A stretch of 64,000 nucleotides of DNA from Oceanospirillum sp048265165 (GCF_048265165.1 NZ_JBLXCD010000003.1:248001-312000), one strand, 5' to 3'. Positions 44,817 to 54,859 are shown, counted from the stretch's first letter. Numbers and translations are program-made. The notes: generated by a model not told the origin, from the sequence alone.

Positions 44817-45572
44817 CTACTTAGGCTGAGCCGCCAGAATAATGCGCTTCATTTCAATAACCGCTTCCTTAAGCCCCACAAACATGGCTCGTGCGATAAT
44901 CGCATGGCCAATATTCAGCTCGTAGATACCCGGAATACCGGCAATCGGCTCCACATTATGGTAGTGCAGGCCATGACCTGCATTCACGACCAACCCCTGT
45001 TTCAAACCCAGCTTTACCCCTTGTTTAATAACATCCAGCTCCGCCGCCTGCTCCAGCGCATTTTCTGCATCAGCGTAACGACCTGTATGGAGTTCTATCA
45101 CTGGGGCAATCGTTGCTGCCGCTTCAATCTGAGCCGGGTCAGCGTCAATAAACAAGGACACTTCGCAGCCCGCCGCAGCCAAACGTTTGCAGGCATCAGC
45201 CACACGGTCAAACTGACCCACTACATCCAAACCACCTTCAGTGGTCAGCTCTTCACGTTTTTCAGGTACAAGGCAGATATGCTCCGGGCGTATCTCTTCC
45301 GCAAAAGCGATCATCTCTTCAGTTACCGCCATCTCAAGATTCATACGGGTCTGCATCACATCTTTAATCAGACGAACATCCCGTTCCTGAATATGGCGAC
45401 GATCTTCCCGTAAGTGAAGAGTAATGCCATCAGCGCCAGCCTCTTCAGACAAAATAGCCGCCTGAACCGGATCGGGATAGCGGGTGCCACGAGCCTGACG
45501 CAGAGTGGCAATGTGATCGATATTAACACCCAGTTGTAAACGCGGAACGGATACTGAAACACCTATAGCCAT
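44817..45572 (-). CDS. pdxJ: pyridoxine 5'-phosphate synthase PdxJ
   Basis: It condenses 1-deoxyxylulose 5-phosphate with 3-amino-2-oxopropyl phosphate to pyridoxine phosphate. The 251-residue TIM barrel has LGVNIDHIATLRQARG, the catalytic glutamate region ITLHLREDRRHI, and the C-terminal NIGHAIIARAMFVGL. The ATG at 45572 is taken because AGGAG lies ahead; the frame runs on to 45614 with no homology. Its location between recO and acpS is the conserved gammaproteobacterial order. Confidence 0.95.
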   Translation of the reverse strand: MAIGVSVSVPRLQLGVNIDHIATLRQARGTRYPDPVQAAILSEEAGADGITLHLREDRRHIQERDVRLIKDVMQTRMNLEMAVTEEMIAFAEEIRPEHICLVPEKREELTTEGGLDVVGQFDRVADACKRLAAAGCEVSLFIDADPAQIEAAATIAPVIELHTGRYADAENALEQAAELDVIKQGVKLGLKQGLVVNAGHGLHYHNVEPIAGIPGIYELNIGHAIIARAMFVGLKEAVIEMKRIILAAQPK

Positions 45573-45734
45573 GATGACTCCTAAATTTAGCCCTATACAC
45601 AGGCTATGAAACAATTAAGACTGGGTTAGCCTAACAAGGCTGGCACACCACTTTATATATCTACGAAAAAAACTAAAGATTGATTCACTACTTACCTGAA
45701 TCTACAAAAGCAGGAAAGTGTGGTTGTATAGAGT

Positions 45735-46430
45735 TTAATTCGCAATGCCGGGCTGAAAAAGTTGGCGGGAAAGCAGTGGTTTATCACCAATAAGGGGCTG
45801 AAGCGCAATTCGGCTGAGTTTTTTGGCAACCTTCAGAGCATCTGCTGACGACCAGTTTTGCTCACTTAAAGCTTGCAAAACATCACCGGCAAAGCCTCCC
45901 TGATCTACAGGATGAAAGCCTGACTGCCAATGATAAATATACTGCTGGTCCGGTTTAAGCCGCCCGCCCTGATAATCAGAAAAAACCAGAGGATAACCAA
46001 GTGTTTCCAGCAATTGCCACTCAAAACTTCTCAAAGATGGTTCCAGCTGACCGGGCTGTTGCAACTGGGCAATCATCAAAGCATATTCCCGGAAGGTTTC
46101 CGGTACTGCTTCCTGTGGTAACAGCAAACGATTCAGCAATTCATTAGCATACAAAATGCAGCTCAGTGCTCTCCCCCCAAGTAAAGGAAGCTGACCACAG
46201 GGTTCAATGTCAAAAAGAGTCTTAAGACTGCTACTCCCACGCCATGAAAGCTGCAGAGGCTGTAATGGCTGTAATAGGGCGCGATTGCGGCTTTTTTTCT
46301 GCCGAACCCCTCGGGCAACGCCGTCTATCCGGCCATAATCCAGGGTCAGCAAAGAGACCAGAGCACTGGTCTCCTTGTAAGGGCGGCTATGAAGAACATA
46401 CGCTGGCTGGCAGTGAACACTGGTGATCAC
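45735..46430 (-). CDS. recO: DNA repair protein RecO
   Basis: It loads RecA and anneals DNA in the RecFOR pathway. The 231 residues have the N-terminal OB fold (PAYVLHSRPYKETSALVSLLT, DGVARGVRQKKSR) and a helical C-terminus. No zinc cysteines are seen, as in other gammaproteobacterial RecO. It starts with GTG at 46430, with TGGAG nine bases ahead. It is preceded by era (40 bases) and followed by a 162-base gap before pdxJ. Confidence 0.92.
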   Translation of the reverse strand: MITSVHCQPAYVLHSRPYKETSALVSLLTLDYGRIDGVARGVRQKKSRNRALLQPLQPLQLSWRGSSSLKTLFDIEPCGQLPLLGGRALSCILYANELLNRLLLPQEAVPETFREYALMIAQLQQPGQLEPSLRSFEWQLLETLGYPLVFSDYQGGRLKPDQQYIYHWQSGFHPVDQGGFAGDVLQALSEQNWSSADALKVAKKLSRIALQPLIGDKPLLSRQLFQPGIAN

Positions 46431-46469
46431 AGGTGTTACTCCATCAGACTGGAAGTCAGAGGTCTCAGA

Positions 46470-47390
46470 TCAAAGGTCGGTGTAGCCCAAACTCTTCAGA
46501 GCACGCTCATCATCGGACCAACCACCTTTCACCTTAACCCAAAGGTTTAGCATGACTTTAGCACCAAAAGCACGCTCCATATCTATGCGAGCTTCCTGAC
46601 CAATCTGTTTAATGCGGGTACCTTTCTCACCAATAATGATACGCTTCTGGCCAGAGCGCTCTACCAGAATAAGCGCTCCGATAAAGAGCATGCCATCATC
46701 TTCACTGAACTCTTCAATCTCAACAGTAGCCTGATAAGGCAGCTCATCCCCCAGCTGGCGCATAATTTTCTCTCGCACCAACTCTGAAGCAAGAAACCGC
46801 TCAGAACGATCAGTCACCTGGTCTTCCGGGTAGTAATGAAAAGACTCCGGCATATAGCCTCGTACCAGTGTCTCTAATTGCGACAGGTTGTGGCCGTGCT
46901 GAGCTGAAATCGGGATAATGGCATCAAATGTATACTTTTGCGCGACTTCTTCAAGATAAGGCAGAAGCGCTTCTTTGTCTTCCAGCCGATCCATTTTGTT
47001 AATCGCCAAAACCACAGGACACTTCAGGCCTTCGAGTTTCTGAAGAACAACTTCGTCTTCCTCTGTCCAACGCATGCGGTCGATAATGAAGATGACAAGA
47101 TCAACATCCTTCAGGGCACTACTTGCCGCTTGATTCATATAGCGGTTAATCGCTTTGTTACGATCTTTTTCAAGCTTATGCATCCCGGGTGTATCTACAT
47201 AGACCACCTGTACATCATCTTCGGTTTTAATACCGACAACCTGATGGCGAGTAGTCTGAGGGCGACGGGAAGTAATACTTAGCTTCTGGCCTAATATATG
47301 ATTCATCAGGGTAGACTTGCCCACATTCGGGCGGCCAACAATAGCCACAAAGCCACAATGACTGGTCTGATCACTCATAGGCACACTCAT
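46470..47390 (-). CDS. era: GTPase Era
   Basis: An essential GTPase that binds the 3' end of 16S rRNA during 30S assembly. The 306 residues have G1 GRPNVGKST, G3 DTPGMH, G4 NKMD and a C-terminal KH domain (IIGEKGTRIKQIGQEARID). The ATG at 47390 overlaps the rnc stop as ATGA (4-base overlap), so translation is coupled to RNase III. A second ATG (47378) is a possible start. Confidence 0.96.
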   Translation of the reverse strand: MSVPMSDQTSHCGFVAIVGRPNVGKSTLMNHILGQKLSITSRRPQTTRHQVVGIKTEDDVQVVYVDTPGMHKLEKDRNKAINRYMNQAASSALKDVDLVIFIIDRMRWTEEDEVVLQKLEGLKCPVVLAINKMDRLEDKEALLPYLEEVAQKYTFDAIIPISAQHGHNLSQLETLVRGYMPESFHYYPEDQVTDRSERFLASELVREKIMRQLGDELPYQATVEIEEFSEDDGMLFIGALILVERSGQKRIIIGEKGTRIKQIGQEARIDMERAFGAKVMLNLWVKVKGGWSDDERALKSLGYTDL

Positions 47391-48121
47391 TTTTTGCTAT
47401 CCGACAATTTTGCAGACTGCTTTTTGGATTCAAGCTCTGTCAGGGCATTCTTTGCCGCCTGCTGCTCTGCATTACGGCGACTGCTGCCAATCCCTATCGT
47501 CTTCTCTTGCAAAAGAACCACATGGCACTCAACAGTAAAAGTCTGATCATGGGCTTCACCCTCAACAGAAATCACTTCATATTTAGGCAGATTCTGTTGG
47601 CGGGACTGCAGGAATTCCTGAAGCAGTGTTTTGGGGTCTTTCTGGGTATCATTAAGATTCAGCTTCATCAGGCGCTCTTTGTACCAGTCCAGAATACGTT
47701 CGCGAACCGTATCCATTCCGGCATCAATATAAATCGCACCTATGACAGCCTCCATCGCGTCGGCCAGAATCGAATCCCGTCGGTAGCCACCACTTTTCAG
47801 CTCTCCTGAGCCCAGCTGCAGGTAGTCACCCAGATCAAATTCACGGGCAACTTCTGCCAGCGTCAGCCCCTTAACCAATCGGGCCCGTAATCGGCTCAAC
47901 TGCCCTTCACGGGCTTCGGTAAAACGATGATACAACGCTTCGGCGATGACAAAATTGACGATAGAATCACCCAGAAACTCCAGACGCTCATTATTACTAC
48001 CACCAAAACTACGGTGAGTAAGCGCCAGCTTCAGCTGGTTAATATCGGTAAAGGTATAGCCCAGTTTTTTACTGAGTTCATTCAGATTTGCTTTCAACTC
48101 TAACTCGTTTTTTTCCGTCAT
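47387..48121 (-). CDS. rnc: ribonuclease III
   Basis: It cleaves double-stranded RNA, including rRNA precursors. The 244 residues have the signature ERLEFLGDSIVNFVIAE near residue 45, the second acidic cluster DAMEAVIGAIYID, and a dsRNA-binding domain. The C-terminus is extended by about 20 Lys/Ser-rich residues. I take ATG 48121; a TTG at 48133 is also in frame. Neither has a proper ribosome-binding site, and a 7-bp hairpin (48134-48152) ends just upstream, so expression may depend on coupling or on processing. Confidence 0.95.
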   Translation of the reverse strand: MTEKNELELKANLNELSKKLGYTFTDINQLKLALTHRSFGGSNNERLEFLGDSIVNFVIAEALYHRFTEAREGQLSRLRARLVKGLTLAEVAREFDLGDYLQLGSGELKSGGYRRDSILADAMEAVIGAIYIDAGMDTVRERILDWYKERLMKLNLNDTQKDPKTLLQEFLQSRQQNLPKYEVISVEGEAHDQTFTVECHVVLLQEKTIGIGSSRRNAEQQAAKNALTELESKKQSAKLSDSKK

Positions 48122-48133
48122 CAGAAAAGGCAA

Positions 48134-48152
48134 ACCGGCCCAGTTGGCCGGT
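48134..48152 (-). promoter_or_regulatory. hairpin just upstream of rnc
   Basis: On the minus strand ACCGGCC pairs with GGCCGGT around a 5-base loop, ending 12 bases before the rnc ATG, then TTTGCCTTTT. It could hide or replace the ribosome-binding region, or be a processing site in the lepB-rnc message. Confidence 0.5.
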
Positions 48153-48162
48153 CGTTAAATTA

Positions 48163-48978
48163 TTACTGTATTACCCGAACACTGGAAAAGCTGGGCAGAC
48201 TTGACCAGCCTTCCCAATGCATCCAGACCGCAAAAGCCTTGCCAACAATATGGCTCTCAGGCACAAAACCCCAGTAACGGCTGTCATTACTGTGATCCCG
48301 GTTGTCACCCATAACAAAGTAGTGACCCTCCGGTACAACTACCTCTCGCATGTTTTGACCAGGTTGTAAACTGTTGTAAATTTCGTGTTCAACATCACCG
48401 AGTGATTCACGCAGAAGTTTACGGTTCGGGTTACCAGCGGGTAATGCCGCTACGAACGTCTGAGCAGCAGGCTCGCCATTGATATAAAGAACTTTATTCT
48501 CGTAACGTAAACGATCACCCGGCAGGCCAATCACTCGCTTGATGTAATTAACCTTATCGTCTTTAGGATAGCGGAACACCATCACATCACCGCGCTCCGG
48601 ATCATCAATCTCCACAACAAGATTATTGCTGACAGGCAGGCGCAAGCCATAGGCGAATTTGTTTACCAGAATAAAGTCACCAATTTTAAGTGTTGGTAAC
48701 ATTGAGCCGCTGGGGATCTGAAAGGGTTCGACCACGAAAGACCGAACGATCAGAACCAGAAACAGCACAGGAAAAAAAGATCGTGAGTATTCAACCCATA
48801 AAGGCTCTTTTTCCAACTGCTTAGTCACCTCAACATCCATCGCAGAGCGTTGAGGCTGATTCAGAAAAGCGCTGACAGCACGTTGGCGCTTCTTAGCGAA
48901 GAAGAGAGCATCGGCAGCATAACCGACACCTGTTACGGCAACCGCTATGACCAGCACTAATGCAAAATCAAAATCCAT
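48163..48978 (-). CDS. lepB: signal peptidase I
   Basis: It cleaves signal peptides on the periplasmic side. The 271-residue protein has two N-terminal membrane helices (about 5-25 and 66-84) and the catalytic serine S92 in IPSGSMLPTLK; the catalytic lysine is in VNYIKRVIGLPGD and box E is GDNRDHSNDSRYWG. The ATG at 48978 starts 2 bases after the lepA stop, so they are coupled. It lies upstream of rnc as in E. coli. Confidence 0.96.
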   Translation of the reverse strand: MDFDFALVLVIAVAVTGVGYAADALFFAKKRQRAVSAFLNQPQRSAMDVEVTKQLEKEPLWVEYSRSFFPVLFLVLIVRSFVVEPFQIPSGSMLPTLKIGDFILVNKFAYGLRLPVSNNLVVEIDDPERGDVMVFRYPKDDKVNYIKRVIGLPGDRLRYENKVLYINGEPAAQTFVAALPAGNPNRKLLRESLGDVEHEIYNSLQPGQNMREVVVPEGHYFVMGDNRDHSNDSRYWGFVPESHIVGKAFAVWMHWEGWSSLPSFSSVRVIQ

Positions 48979-48980
48979 AT

Positions 48981-50780
48981 TTAATTATCCACTTTAAGAA
49001 CCGCAAGGAAGGCATCCTGTGGAATCTCCACACGCCCGACCTGTTTCATCCGTTTTTTACCTTCTTTCTGCTTCTGCAGCAGCTTCTTCTTACGACTAAC
49101 ATCGCCACCATAACATTTGGCAGTGACATTCTTACGTAATGCTTTTACGGTCTGGCGGGCAACAACCTGATTCCCCATCGCAGCCTGGATCGCCACATCA
49201 AACATCTGACGCGGGATAATCTCTTTCATTTTTTCGGTCAGAGCCATGCCCCGGCTACGAATATGTTCTTTATGCACAATACAGGCCAGCGCATCAACTT
49301 TATCGCCGTTAATCAAAATATCCAAACGGGCAAGGTCTGCTGCCTGAAAACGATCAAAACTATAATCAAGAGAAGCAAACCCGCGACTCACAGATTTAAG
49401 CCGATCAAAGAAATCCAGTACAACTTCATTCAGCGGGATATCATAAACCAGCTGAACCTGCTTACCCAGAAATTGCATATCAATCTGAACACCGCGTTTC
49501 TCAACACAAAGAGAAATGACACCCCCAAGCATATCCTGCGGCACCAGAATATTAACCCGGGCAATCGGCTCACGCATCTCTTCGATACCCGCTGGATCAG
49601 GTAGCTTCGATGGACTGTCAACGCTGATGACATCGCCGTTCTTCAACATTACTTCGAAAATTACTGTCGGAGCTGTCGTAATCAGATCAAGATCATATTC
49701 ACGCTCCAGACGCTCCTGGATAATTTCCATATGCAGCATACCCAGGAAGCCGCAGCGGAAACCAAAGCCAAGAGCTTCACTGTTTTCTGGTTCAAAGAAC
49801 AGGGAGGCATCATTGAGGGTCAGCTTTTCCAACGCATCCCGGAAATCTTCGTAATCATCTGAGCTTACCGGGAAAAGACCAGCATAAACCTGAGGTTTAA
49901 CTTTTTGGAAACCCGGCAGCATGGCTACATCCGGAGTTTTAGCGGACGTAATCGTGTCACCTACAGGTGCACCATGAATATCTTTAATGCCGGCAACCAA
50001 GTAACCTACTTCGCCTGCTTTCAGAATACCGGTAGGCGTACGCTTCGGTGTAAAGATGCCAACAGCATCAACCCCCCAAGCCTTACCGGTGGACTTGAGA
50101 ATAATTTTATCACCTTTACGAACCGTACCTTCCATGACACGGATCAGGGAGACAACCCCCAGATAATTATCGAACCAGGAGTCTATAATCAAAGCCTGCA
50201 AATCACCATCCGGGTCACCTTCAGGGGCAGGGATACGGGCAACCAGATCTTCCAGTACATCATCAATACCCAGACCGGATTTAGCACTGCAGCGTACAGC
50301 CTCAGTGGCGTCAATTCCGATAATATCTTCGATCTCCTGAGCGACACGGTCGGGTTCAGCCTGAGGCAGGTCCATTTTATTCAGCACAGGAACCACTTCC
50401 AGTTCCTGTTCAATGGCCGTGTAGCAGTTTGCTACAGACTGAGCCTCAACCCCCTGCGCCGCATCAACAACCAGCAGAGCACCTTCACAAGCAGCAAGGG
50501 AGCGGGAAACCTCATAGGAGAAATCCACATGCCCGGGTGTATCAATAAAGTTCAACTGGTAAGTATTGCCATCTTTAGCGGTGTAGTTAAGAGTTACACT
50601 CTGCGCTTTAATAGTAATACCGCGCTCACGCTCAATGTCCATGGAGTCCAGAACCTGGGCAGCCATCTCCCGCTCACTCAGACCTTCACAGTTCTGAATA
50701 AAGCGGTCAGCCAAGGTGGATTTACCATGATCAATATGGGCGATAATAGAGAAGTTACGGATGTGACTTAAGCGACTCAC
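48981..50780 (-). CDS. lepA: elongation factor 4 (LepA)
   Basis: A ribosomal GTPase of 599 residues. G motifs: AHIDHGKSTLADR, the switch II DTPGHVDF and NKMD; then EF-G-like domains and the LepA-specific C-terminal domain ending RKKKLLQKQKEGKKRMK. It starts with GTG at 50780 with a weak upstream GGTG. A 298-base gap separates it from mucD, where a promoter for the lepA-to-acpS series is expected but could not be picked out. Confidence 0.96.
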   Translation of the reverse strand: MSRLSHIRNFSIIAHIDHGKSTLADRFIQNCEGLSEREMAAQVLDSMDIERERGITIKAQSVTLNYTAKDGNTYQLNFIDTPGHVDFSYEVSRSLAACEGALLVVDAAQGVEAQSVANCYTAIEQELEVVPVLNKMDLPQAEPDRVAQEIEDIIGIDATEAVRCSAKSGLGIDDVLEDLVARIPAPEGDPDGDLQALIIDSWFDNYLGVVSLIRVMEGTVRKGDKIILKSTGKAWGVDAVGIFTPKRTPTGILKAGEVGYLVAGIKDIHGAPVGDTITSAKTPDVAMLPGFQKVKPQVYAGLFPVSSDDYEDFRDALEKLTLNDASLFFEPENSEALGFGFRCGFLGMLHMEIIQERLEREYDLDLITTAPTVIFEVMLKNGDVISVDSPSKLPDPAGIEEMREPIARVNILVPQDMLGGVISLCVEKRGVQIDMQFLGKQVQLVYDIPLNEVVLDFFDRLKSVSRGFASLDYSFDRFQAADLARLDILINGDKVDALACIVHKEHIRSRGMALTEKMKEIIPRQMFDVAIQAAMGNQVVARQTVKALRKNVTAKCYGGDVSRKKKLLQKQKEGKKRMKQVGRVEIPQDAFLAVLKVDN

Positions 50781-51078
50781 AGTATATTTTCACCAAAGAA
50801 AGGTCATCTGCTGACGAATATGAATGTATCTATATATATCTGTCAGGGCTACGGATCGGCCCAAGACATGAACAGCCCAAGCCCGAATAATGCACAAAAA
50901 AGCCCCAGAAAAAATTAGCCCAAGAGTCTACATGATTCCCTATCCAGACGCCATGCCCATTACCCAGGCCGTCGCCAGATTTAATAAAGATTCCTTCCTG
51001 CCATATCAGCGATATATCATCACCAATACAGCAGAGAGCAATTAAAAGAGAGAGATTCTGCTTTATTATCTCCGGTGG

Positions 51079-52464
51079 TCACTCAATTTTCAGTGGAACA
51101 AAAGCAGGCTCGCCCTGGCGTACAACTCTAACCGGAACGGACTGGCCTTTTTTCAGTAGCCCGATAGCTTTGCTGTAGTCACCAACACTGTTGATCTGGC
51201 GACTGCCAACCATGGTGATAACATCGCCTTCACGTAAACCTGAACGAGCAGCACTACCGGCCTCTATAGACACAATGACAACACCTTGTTCAACACTCCA
51301 GCGCTGTTTCTGTTCTGACGTCAACTCAGTGACTTTCAGCCCAATACGATCGGCAGGCTGTTCCTGCTGGGTTCGGCGCGCTCCACGCTGATCCGGTAAC
51401 TCCTCAATCTCAATATTCAGTATTTTGCGCGCACCGGAACGTAACACCAGAATCTGGGCTTTATCACCGGGGCGCACCTGACCGACTAAAGGAGGCAGTT
51501 CACCGGAGCGATGAATCTCCTGTCCTTCAAACTCCAGGATAATATCCCCCTCCTGAATACCACCTTTACCAGCCGGGCCATCCGATGCAACCTGAACAAC
51601 CAAAGCCCCCATAGGCTTTCTCAGTCCGAATGACTCTGCCAAATCACGATTTACTTCCTGAATGACAACGCCCAACCAACCTCGGGCAACACGTCCCTTC
51701 TCTTTCAACTGATCAGCAACATTCATTGCCACATCAATCGGGATAGCAAAAGAAAGCCCCATAAAGCCACCGGAGCGGGTATAAATCTGGGAGTTGATAC
51801 CAACAACCTCACCGTCCAGATTAAACAGAGGGCCACCCGAGTTACCTGGGTTAATAGCAACATCTGTCTGGATAAAAGGCACATAGTTTTCATTTGGCAA
51901 GGAGCGATTTACCGCACTGATAATGCCGGCCGTTACGGAATGATCAAAGCCAAAGGGAGAACCAATAGCAAGCACCCACTCACCAGCCTTCAACGATGCA
52001 GAATCTCCTAACTCAACAACAGGCAGCGAGTTGCCATCGATTTTCAGAAGAGCTAGATCAGTCCGTTTATCTAGGCCTATAACGGTTGCTTCCATCTCAC
52101 GGCGATCAGATAAACGAACAATAATTTTATCAGCCCCTTCAACAACGTGGTTATTCGTTAAAATATAACCATCATCAGAGATAATAAAACCTGAACCTAA
52201 GGACTGCTGAGGTTGCTCCTGAGGCGTGCCGCGACGGCCAAAGAAATGACGAAATATCTCAGGAAGATTTTCCTGATCCATACCCGCAATTGGCGGATGA
52301 TTTCCAGAGCTATTTTTTACAGTACTGATATTCACAACTGCCGGAGCAGCCTCTTCAACCAGCTCACTAAAATCCGGCAAATTATAGGCATAAACTCTTC
52401 CGGCTAGTAACAGGCAGCCCACAGCCAGACTCAGAAATACAACAATTCGGTTTATTTTTTTCAT
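51079..52464 (-). CDS. mucD: periplasmic serine protease MucD (DegP/HtrA family)
   Basis: It degrades misfolded envelope proteins and restrains AlgU activation. The 461 residues have a signal peptide (first about 27), the protease triad with His in LTNNHVVEG, Asp in RTDLALLKID and Ser in NPGNSGGPLFN, and two PDZ domains (ARGWLGVVIQEV and the C-terminal GLREGDVITMVGS). The ATG at 52464 has AGGAG seven bases ahead; a TTG at 52467 is the outer limit. It ends the algU cluster as in Pseudomonas. Confidence 0.95.
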   Translation of the reverse strand: MKKINRIVVFLSLAVGCLLLAGRVYAYNLPDFSELVEEAAPAVVNISTVKNSSGNHPPIAGMDQENLPEIFRHFFGRRGTPQEQPQQSLGSGFIISDDGYILTNNHVVEGADKIIVRLSDRREMEATVIGLDKRTDLALLKIDGNSLPVVELGDSASLKAGEWVLAIGSPFGFDHSVTAGIISAVNRSLPNENYVPFIQTDVAINPGNSGGPLFNLDGEVVGINSQIYTRSGGFMGLSFAIPIDVAMNVADQLKEKGRVARGWLGVVIQEVNRDLAESFGLRKPMGALVVQVASDGPAGKGGIQEGDIILEFEGQEIHRSGELPPLVGQVRPGDKAQILVLRSGARKILNIEIEELPDQRGARRTQQEQPADRIGLKVTELTSEQKQRWSVEQGVVIVSIEAGSAARSGLREGDVITMVGSRQINSVGDYSKAIGLLKKGQSVPVRVVRQGEPAFVPLKIE

Positions 52465-52647
52465 CAAACTCTCCTGAATGGAGGCACCTGAATATAAGGA
52501 TAGTACCGGCTAACTCTGGAATAAAACCTGTAGCGCCTTAACTATCCGCATATACAGTCACGTTCCATATACACAGTTATCAGATATATTGATATGGGGT
52601 ACTACTGTGAATCAAGTTAATGGCAACAACTTTGTGATAGCGCATAT

Positions 52648-53112
52648 CTAGTGATTCACCAAAGGGATATCGCCAGCAGAAGACTGTTTTCGCAATACCA
52701 CAGGTTGATATTGTGAGTCCTGCCTGTGCCGCAAGCTGTACCAGCGCACATAGACAAACCCAAACAGAAGGCCGGCACCGGACAGAGCAAAACTCATGGC
52801 AGAGTCTTGTCCAAAAAACTGCTCACCAATCAGAGCCCCAGCCATCAGGGTTAACAAAGGCAGCAGATAAACAAGGGCTGAGCCGCGGATGAACGCCCCC
52901 TCCCCCAGACCAAGAATAACCTGGTCCCCAACCTGAAACTTTTGGTTCGTTTGAACCTGTAATCTTTGGGTCTTGCCACTACTGATCTTACTCAGCAGCG
53001 AGTGACCGCAACTACTTTTGGCAGAACAACTCTGACAAGCTGTTTGCCGGCAGGTTTCAACCCAAACCTCTCCAACTGAAACATCGACAACAATCGCTTG
53101 CTCTTCCAGCAT
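52648..53112 (-). CDS. rseC: SoxR-reducing / sigma-E regulator RseC (MucC)
   Basis: An inner-membrane protein of 154 residues with a cysteine cluster C21, C26, C29 and C35 at the N-terminus (an iron-sulfur site in the family), then two membrane helices (about 78-97 and 107-124). RseC/MucC modulates the sigma-E response and helps keep SoxR reduced. AAAGG precedes the ATG at 53112. It lies between mucB and mucD in the conserved order. Confidence 0.9.
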   Translation of the reverse strand: MLEEQAIVVDVSVGEVWVETCRQTACQSCSAKSSCGHSLLSKISSGKTQRLQVQTNQKFQVGDQVILGLGEGAFIRGSALVYLLPLLTLMAGALIGEQFFGQDSAMSFALSGAGLLFGFVYVRWYSLRHRQDSQYQPVVLRKQSSAGDIPLVNH

Positions 53113-53199
53113 GGCAGAACCTTTCTCTTAGGGTGACGGTGAACATCAGCCAAGTTTAAACGATCCATCCATGGCTCAAAGTTGAAAAGAGCAACAGAC

Positions 53200-54111
53200 T
53201 CAGAAGGCCGCTGCAATTTTCTGTGCGGTATGCAAAGGTATTTCACCCACAACCGTAATGACCCGTCCCTGATTCTGTTCATGTATACTTCGAATGACGA
53301 CAACCGTAGCGCCATACTGATGATGTCCTTCCTTGAGAGAATCAGCTCTTAACGGCTCAACAAAAACAGAAAAAGTACTCACACCATCTGACCAGGAATA
53401 CATATTAGCCAGGTGGTCTTCAGACACCATCACGGCCTGTTTTTGCATAAACAGCTCAAAGCCCTCAGGAAGCCAGGGTAAAATATTCTGAGCAACGCTC
53501 AAAGGAGCTTCATCTGAATTAACACCAGTCTGCTCATTTTTAGCCGTAAAGGAAAAAGAGGTAAACTGAAAGGTCTCCAAAGCACGCGCTAACGGGTCAA
53601 GCGTAACCGATTTCAACAAGAGCGCAGATTCCTTGTCCAACCAAAGCCTGTAACCCAAACGCTGATTGTCACGGGGAACAATTTCTACAATAACAGCCGG
53701 ACGACCAACAACACGCCCTTGTCCTTTCAACTGTAACTGATAAAACTGCTTAATCTTCTCAAGCCCGCCAGACAATCGCCCGGAAGGGTTTCGCCCTTGG
53801 ATCAGATCACTGGTGACGACTTCACCGGAAATTTTCCGGGTAATACGATCACCCTGCTGCAGAAACTCCCGTGGCAGGCCATCCAGGTAACTCAGCCTGG
53901 CCTGTTCACCCTGATCATTAACATCATGACTTAATTCGACCGCATCCAGCTGCCCTTCCCGTGAATATACGAGTACACCGCTGTATTCATAGTTGTGCAT
54001 CGCTTCAGAAAAGCGCTGTAACCACTGATCGGCACTATCCGCAGCCTTAGTAGCCTGCGAAATAAAAAGCACACCGAACAAACCTATCGCGGAAATAAAT
54101 TTTCTGATCAT
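53200..54111 (-). CDS. mucB: periplasmic sigma-E regulator MucB (RseB)
   Basis: A periplasmic sensor that binds the anti-sigma factor MucA and shields it from proteolysis until lipoproteins or LPS intermediates displace it. The 303-residue precursor has a signal peptide ending near residue 23 (ATKAADS), a lipoprotein-carrier-like N-terminal beta fold (YEYSGVLVYSREGQLDAVEL) and a smaller C-terminal domain (MYSWSDGVSTFSVFVEP). The gap to mucA is 61 bases. Confidence 0.93.
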   Translation of the reverse strand: MIRKFISAIGLFGVLFISQATKAADSADQWLQRFSEAMHNYEYSGVLVYSREGQLDAVELSHDVNDQGEQARLSYLDGLPREFLQQGDRITRKISGEVVTSDLIQGRNPSGRLSGGLEKIKQFYQLQLKGQGRVVGRPAVIVEIVPRDNQRLGYRLWLDKESALLLKSVTLDPLARALETFQFTSFSFTAKNEQTGVNSDEAPLSVAQNILPWLPEGFELFMQKQAVMVSEDHLANMYSWSDGVSTFSVFVEPLRADSLKEGHHQYGATVVVIRSIHEQNQGRVITVVGEIPLHTAQKIAAAF

Positions 54112-54172
54112 TAATTACTACCTGTCTGAGTCAACGGCGGCACACCAGAGGTGCCCCCAGAGCTCTAATCAC

Positions 54173-54814
54173 TTATTGACCTGCAGCCTGATAACCGGAA
54201 ACACGCACAATGGGCATCATGCCGTGCGTACCATTAGTGGCAACATATTCAGAGTGTTGCATCAGATACCCTCTAATCAGTCGTTCCTGACGCAACTTTT
54301 GGTTATCAACCAACAGATAAGGAACCCGGGCAGTTTCTGCCCCAGCACTCACCCGCTGAACCCCAATCGGACTCTGCTGCAACCCACGGGAAGGCAGGGT
54401 TTGCTGGTAGCCTGCAGACTGAGAAGCCAGTTGCTGGGCAATAGGTAACTCCTGTTGAGGGTTTGGCATCAACAGGACGACTGCCGCAGCAACAGAAGCC
54501 GCAATAGCACCTTTCGCCATCCAGGTATCCGATATCTGAGAAGCCCGTTGTCGCCAACTCTCAAATAACTTTTTGCGACGAGCCGGTTCAGGTTCCTGCT
54601 CAAGGGCAACAGAGATCCGGTCAGCAATATCAACCAACTGCTCCTGTTCAAACTCTTGATGCAGAACACTGCGAACCAGGTGATAACGATGCCAGGTATC
54701 GGCCAGGTATTCGCCATCCTGCTCATCGCAGGCTTTAAGAATACGGCGCAACTCTAACTCGTCCGCTTCATTGTCCATCAGATGTGAAAGCGACTGGTGA
54801 ATATTATCACTCAT
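54173..54814 (-). CDS. mucA: anti-sigma factor MucA (RseA)
   Basis: A membrane-spanning anti-sigma factor of 213 residues. The N-terminal cytoplasmic domain (LSHLMDNEADELELRRIL and TWHRYHLVRSVLHQE) binds AlgU, a single membrane helix (about 104-122) crosses the inner membrane, and the periplasmic part would be cut by DegS- and RseP-type proteases. The protein is close to the length of Pseudomonas MucA (194). It appears intact, with no frameshift as in mucoid strains. It is 45 bases downstream of algU. Confidence 0.93.
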   Translation of the reverse strand: MSDNIHQSLSHLMDNEADELELRRILKACDEQDGEYLADTWHRYHLVRSVLHQEFEQEQLVDIADRISVALEQEPEPARRKKLFESWRQRASQISDTWMAKGAIAASVAAAVVLLMPNPQQELPIAQQLASQSAGYQQTLPSRGLQQSPIGVQRVSAGAETARVPYLLVDNQKLRQERLIRGYLMQHSEYVATNGTHGMMPIVRVSGYQAAGQ

Positions 54815-54859
54815 AGCTAACCTCGGTTCTTACTTACCCTGACGTACCAGGGTGAAAAA

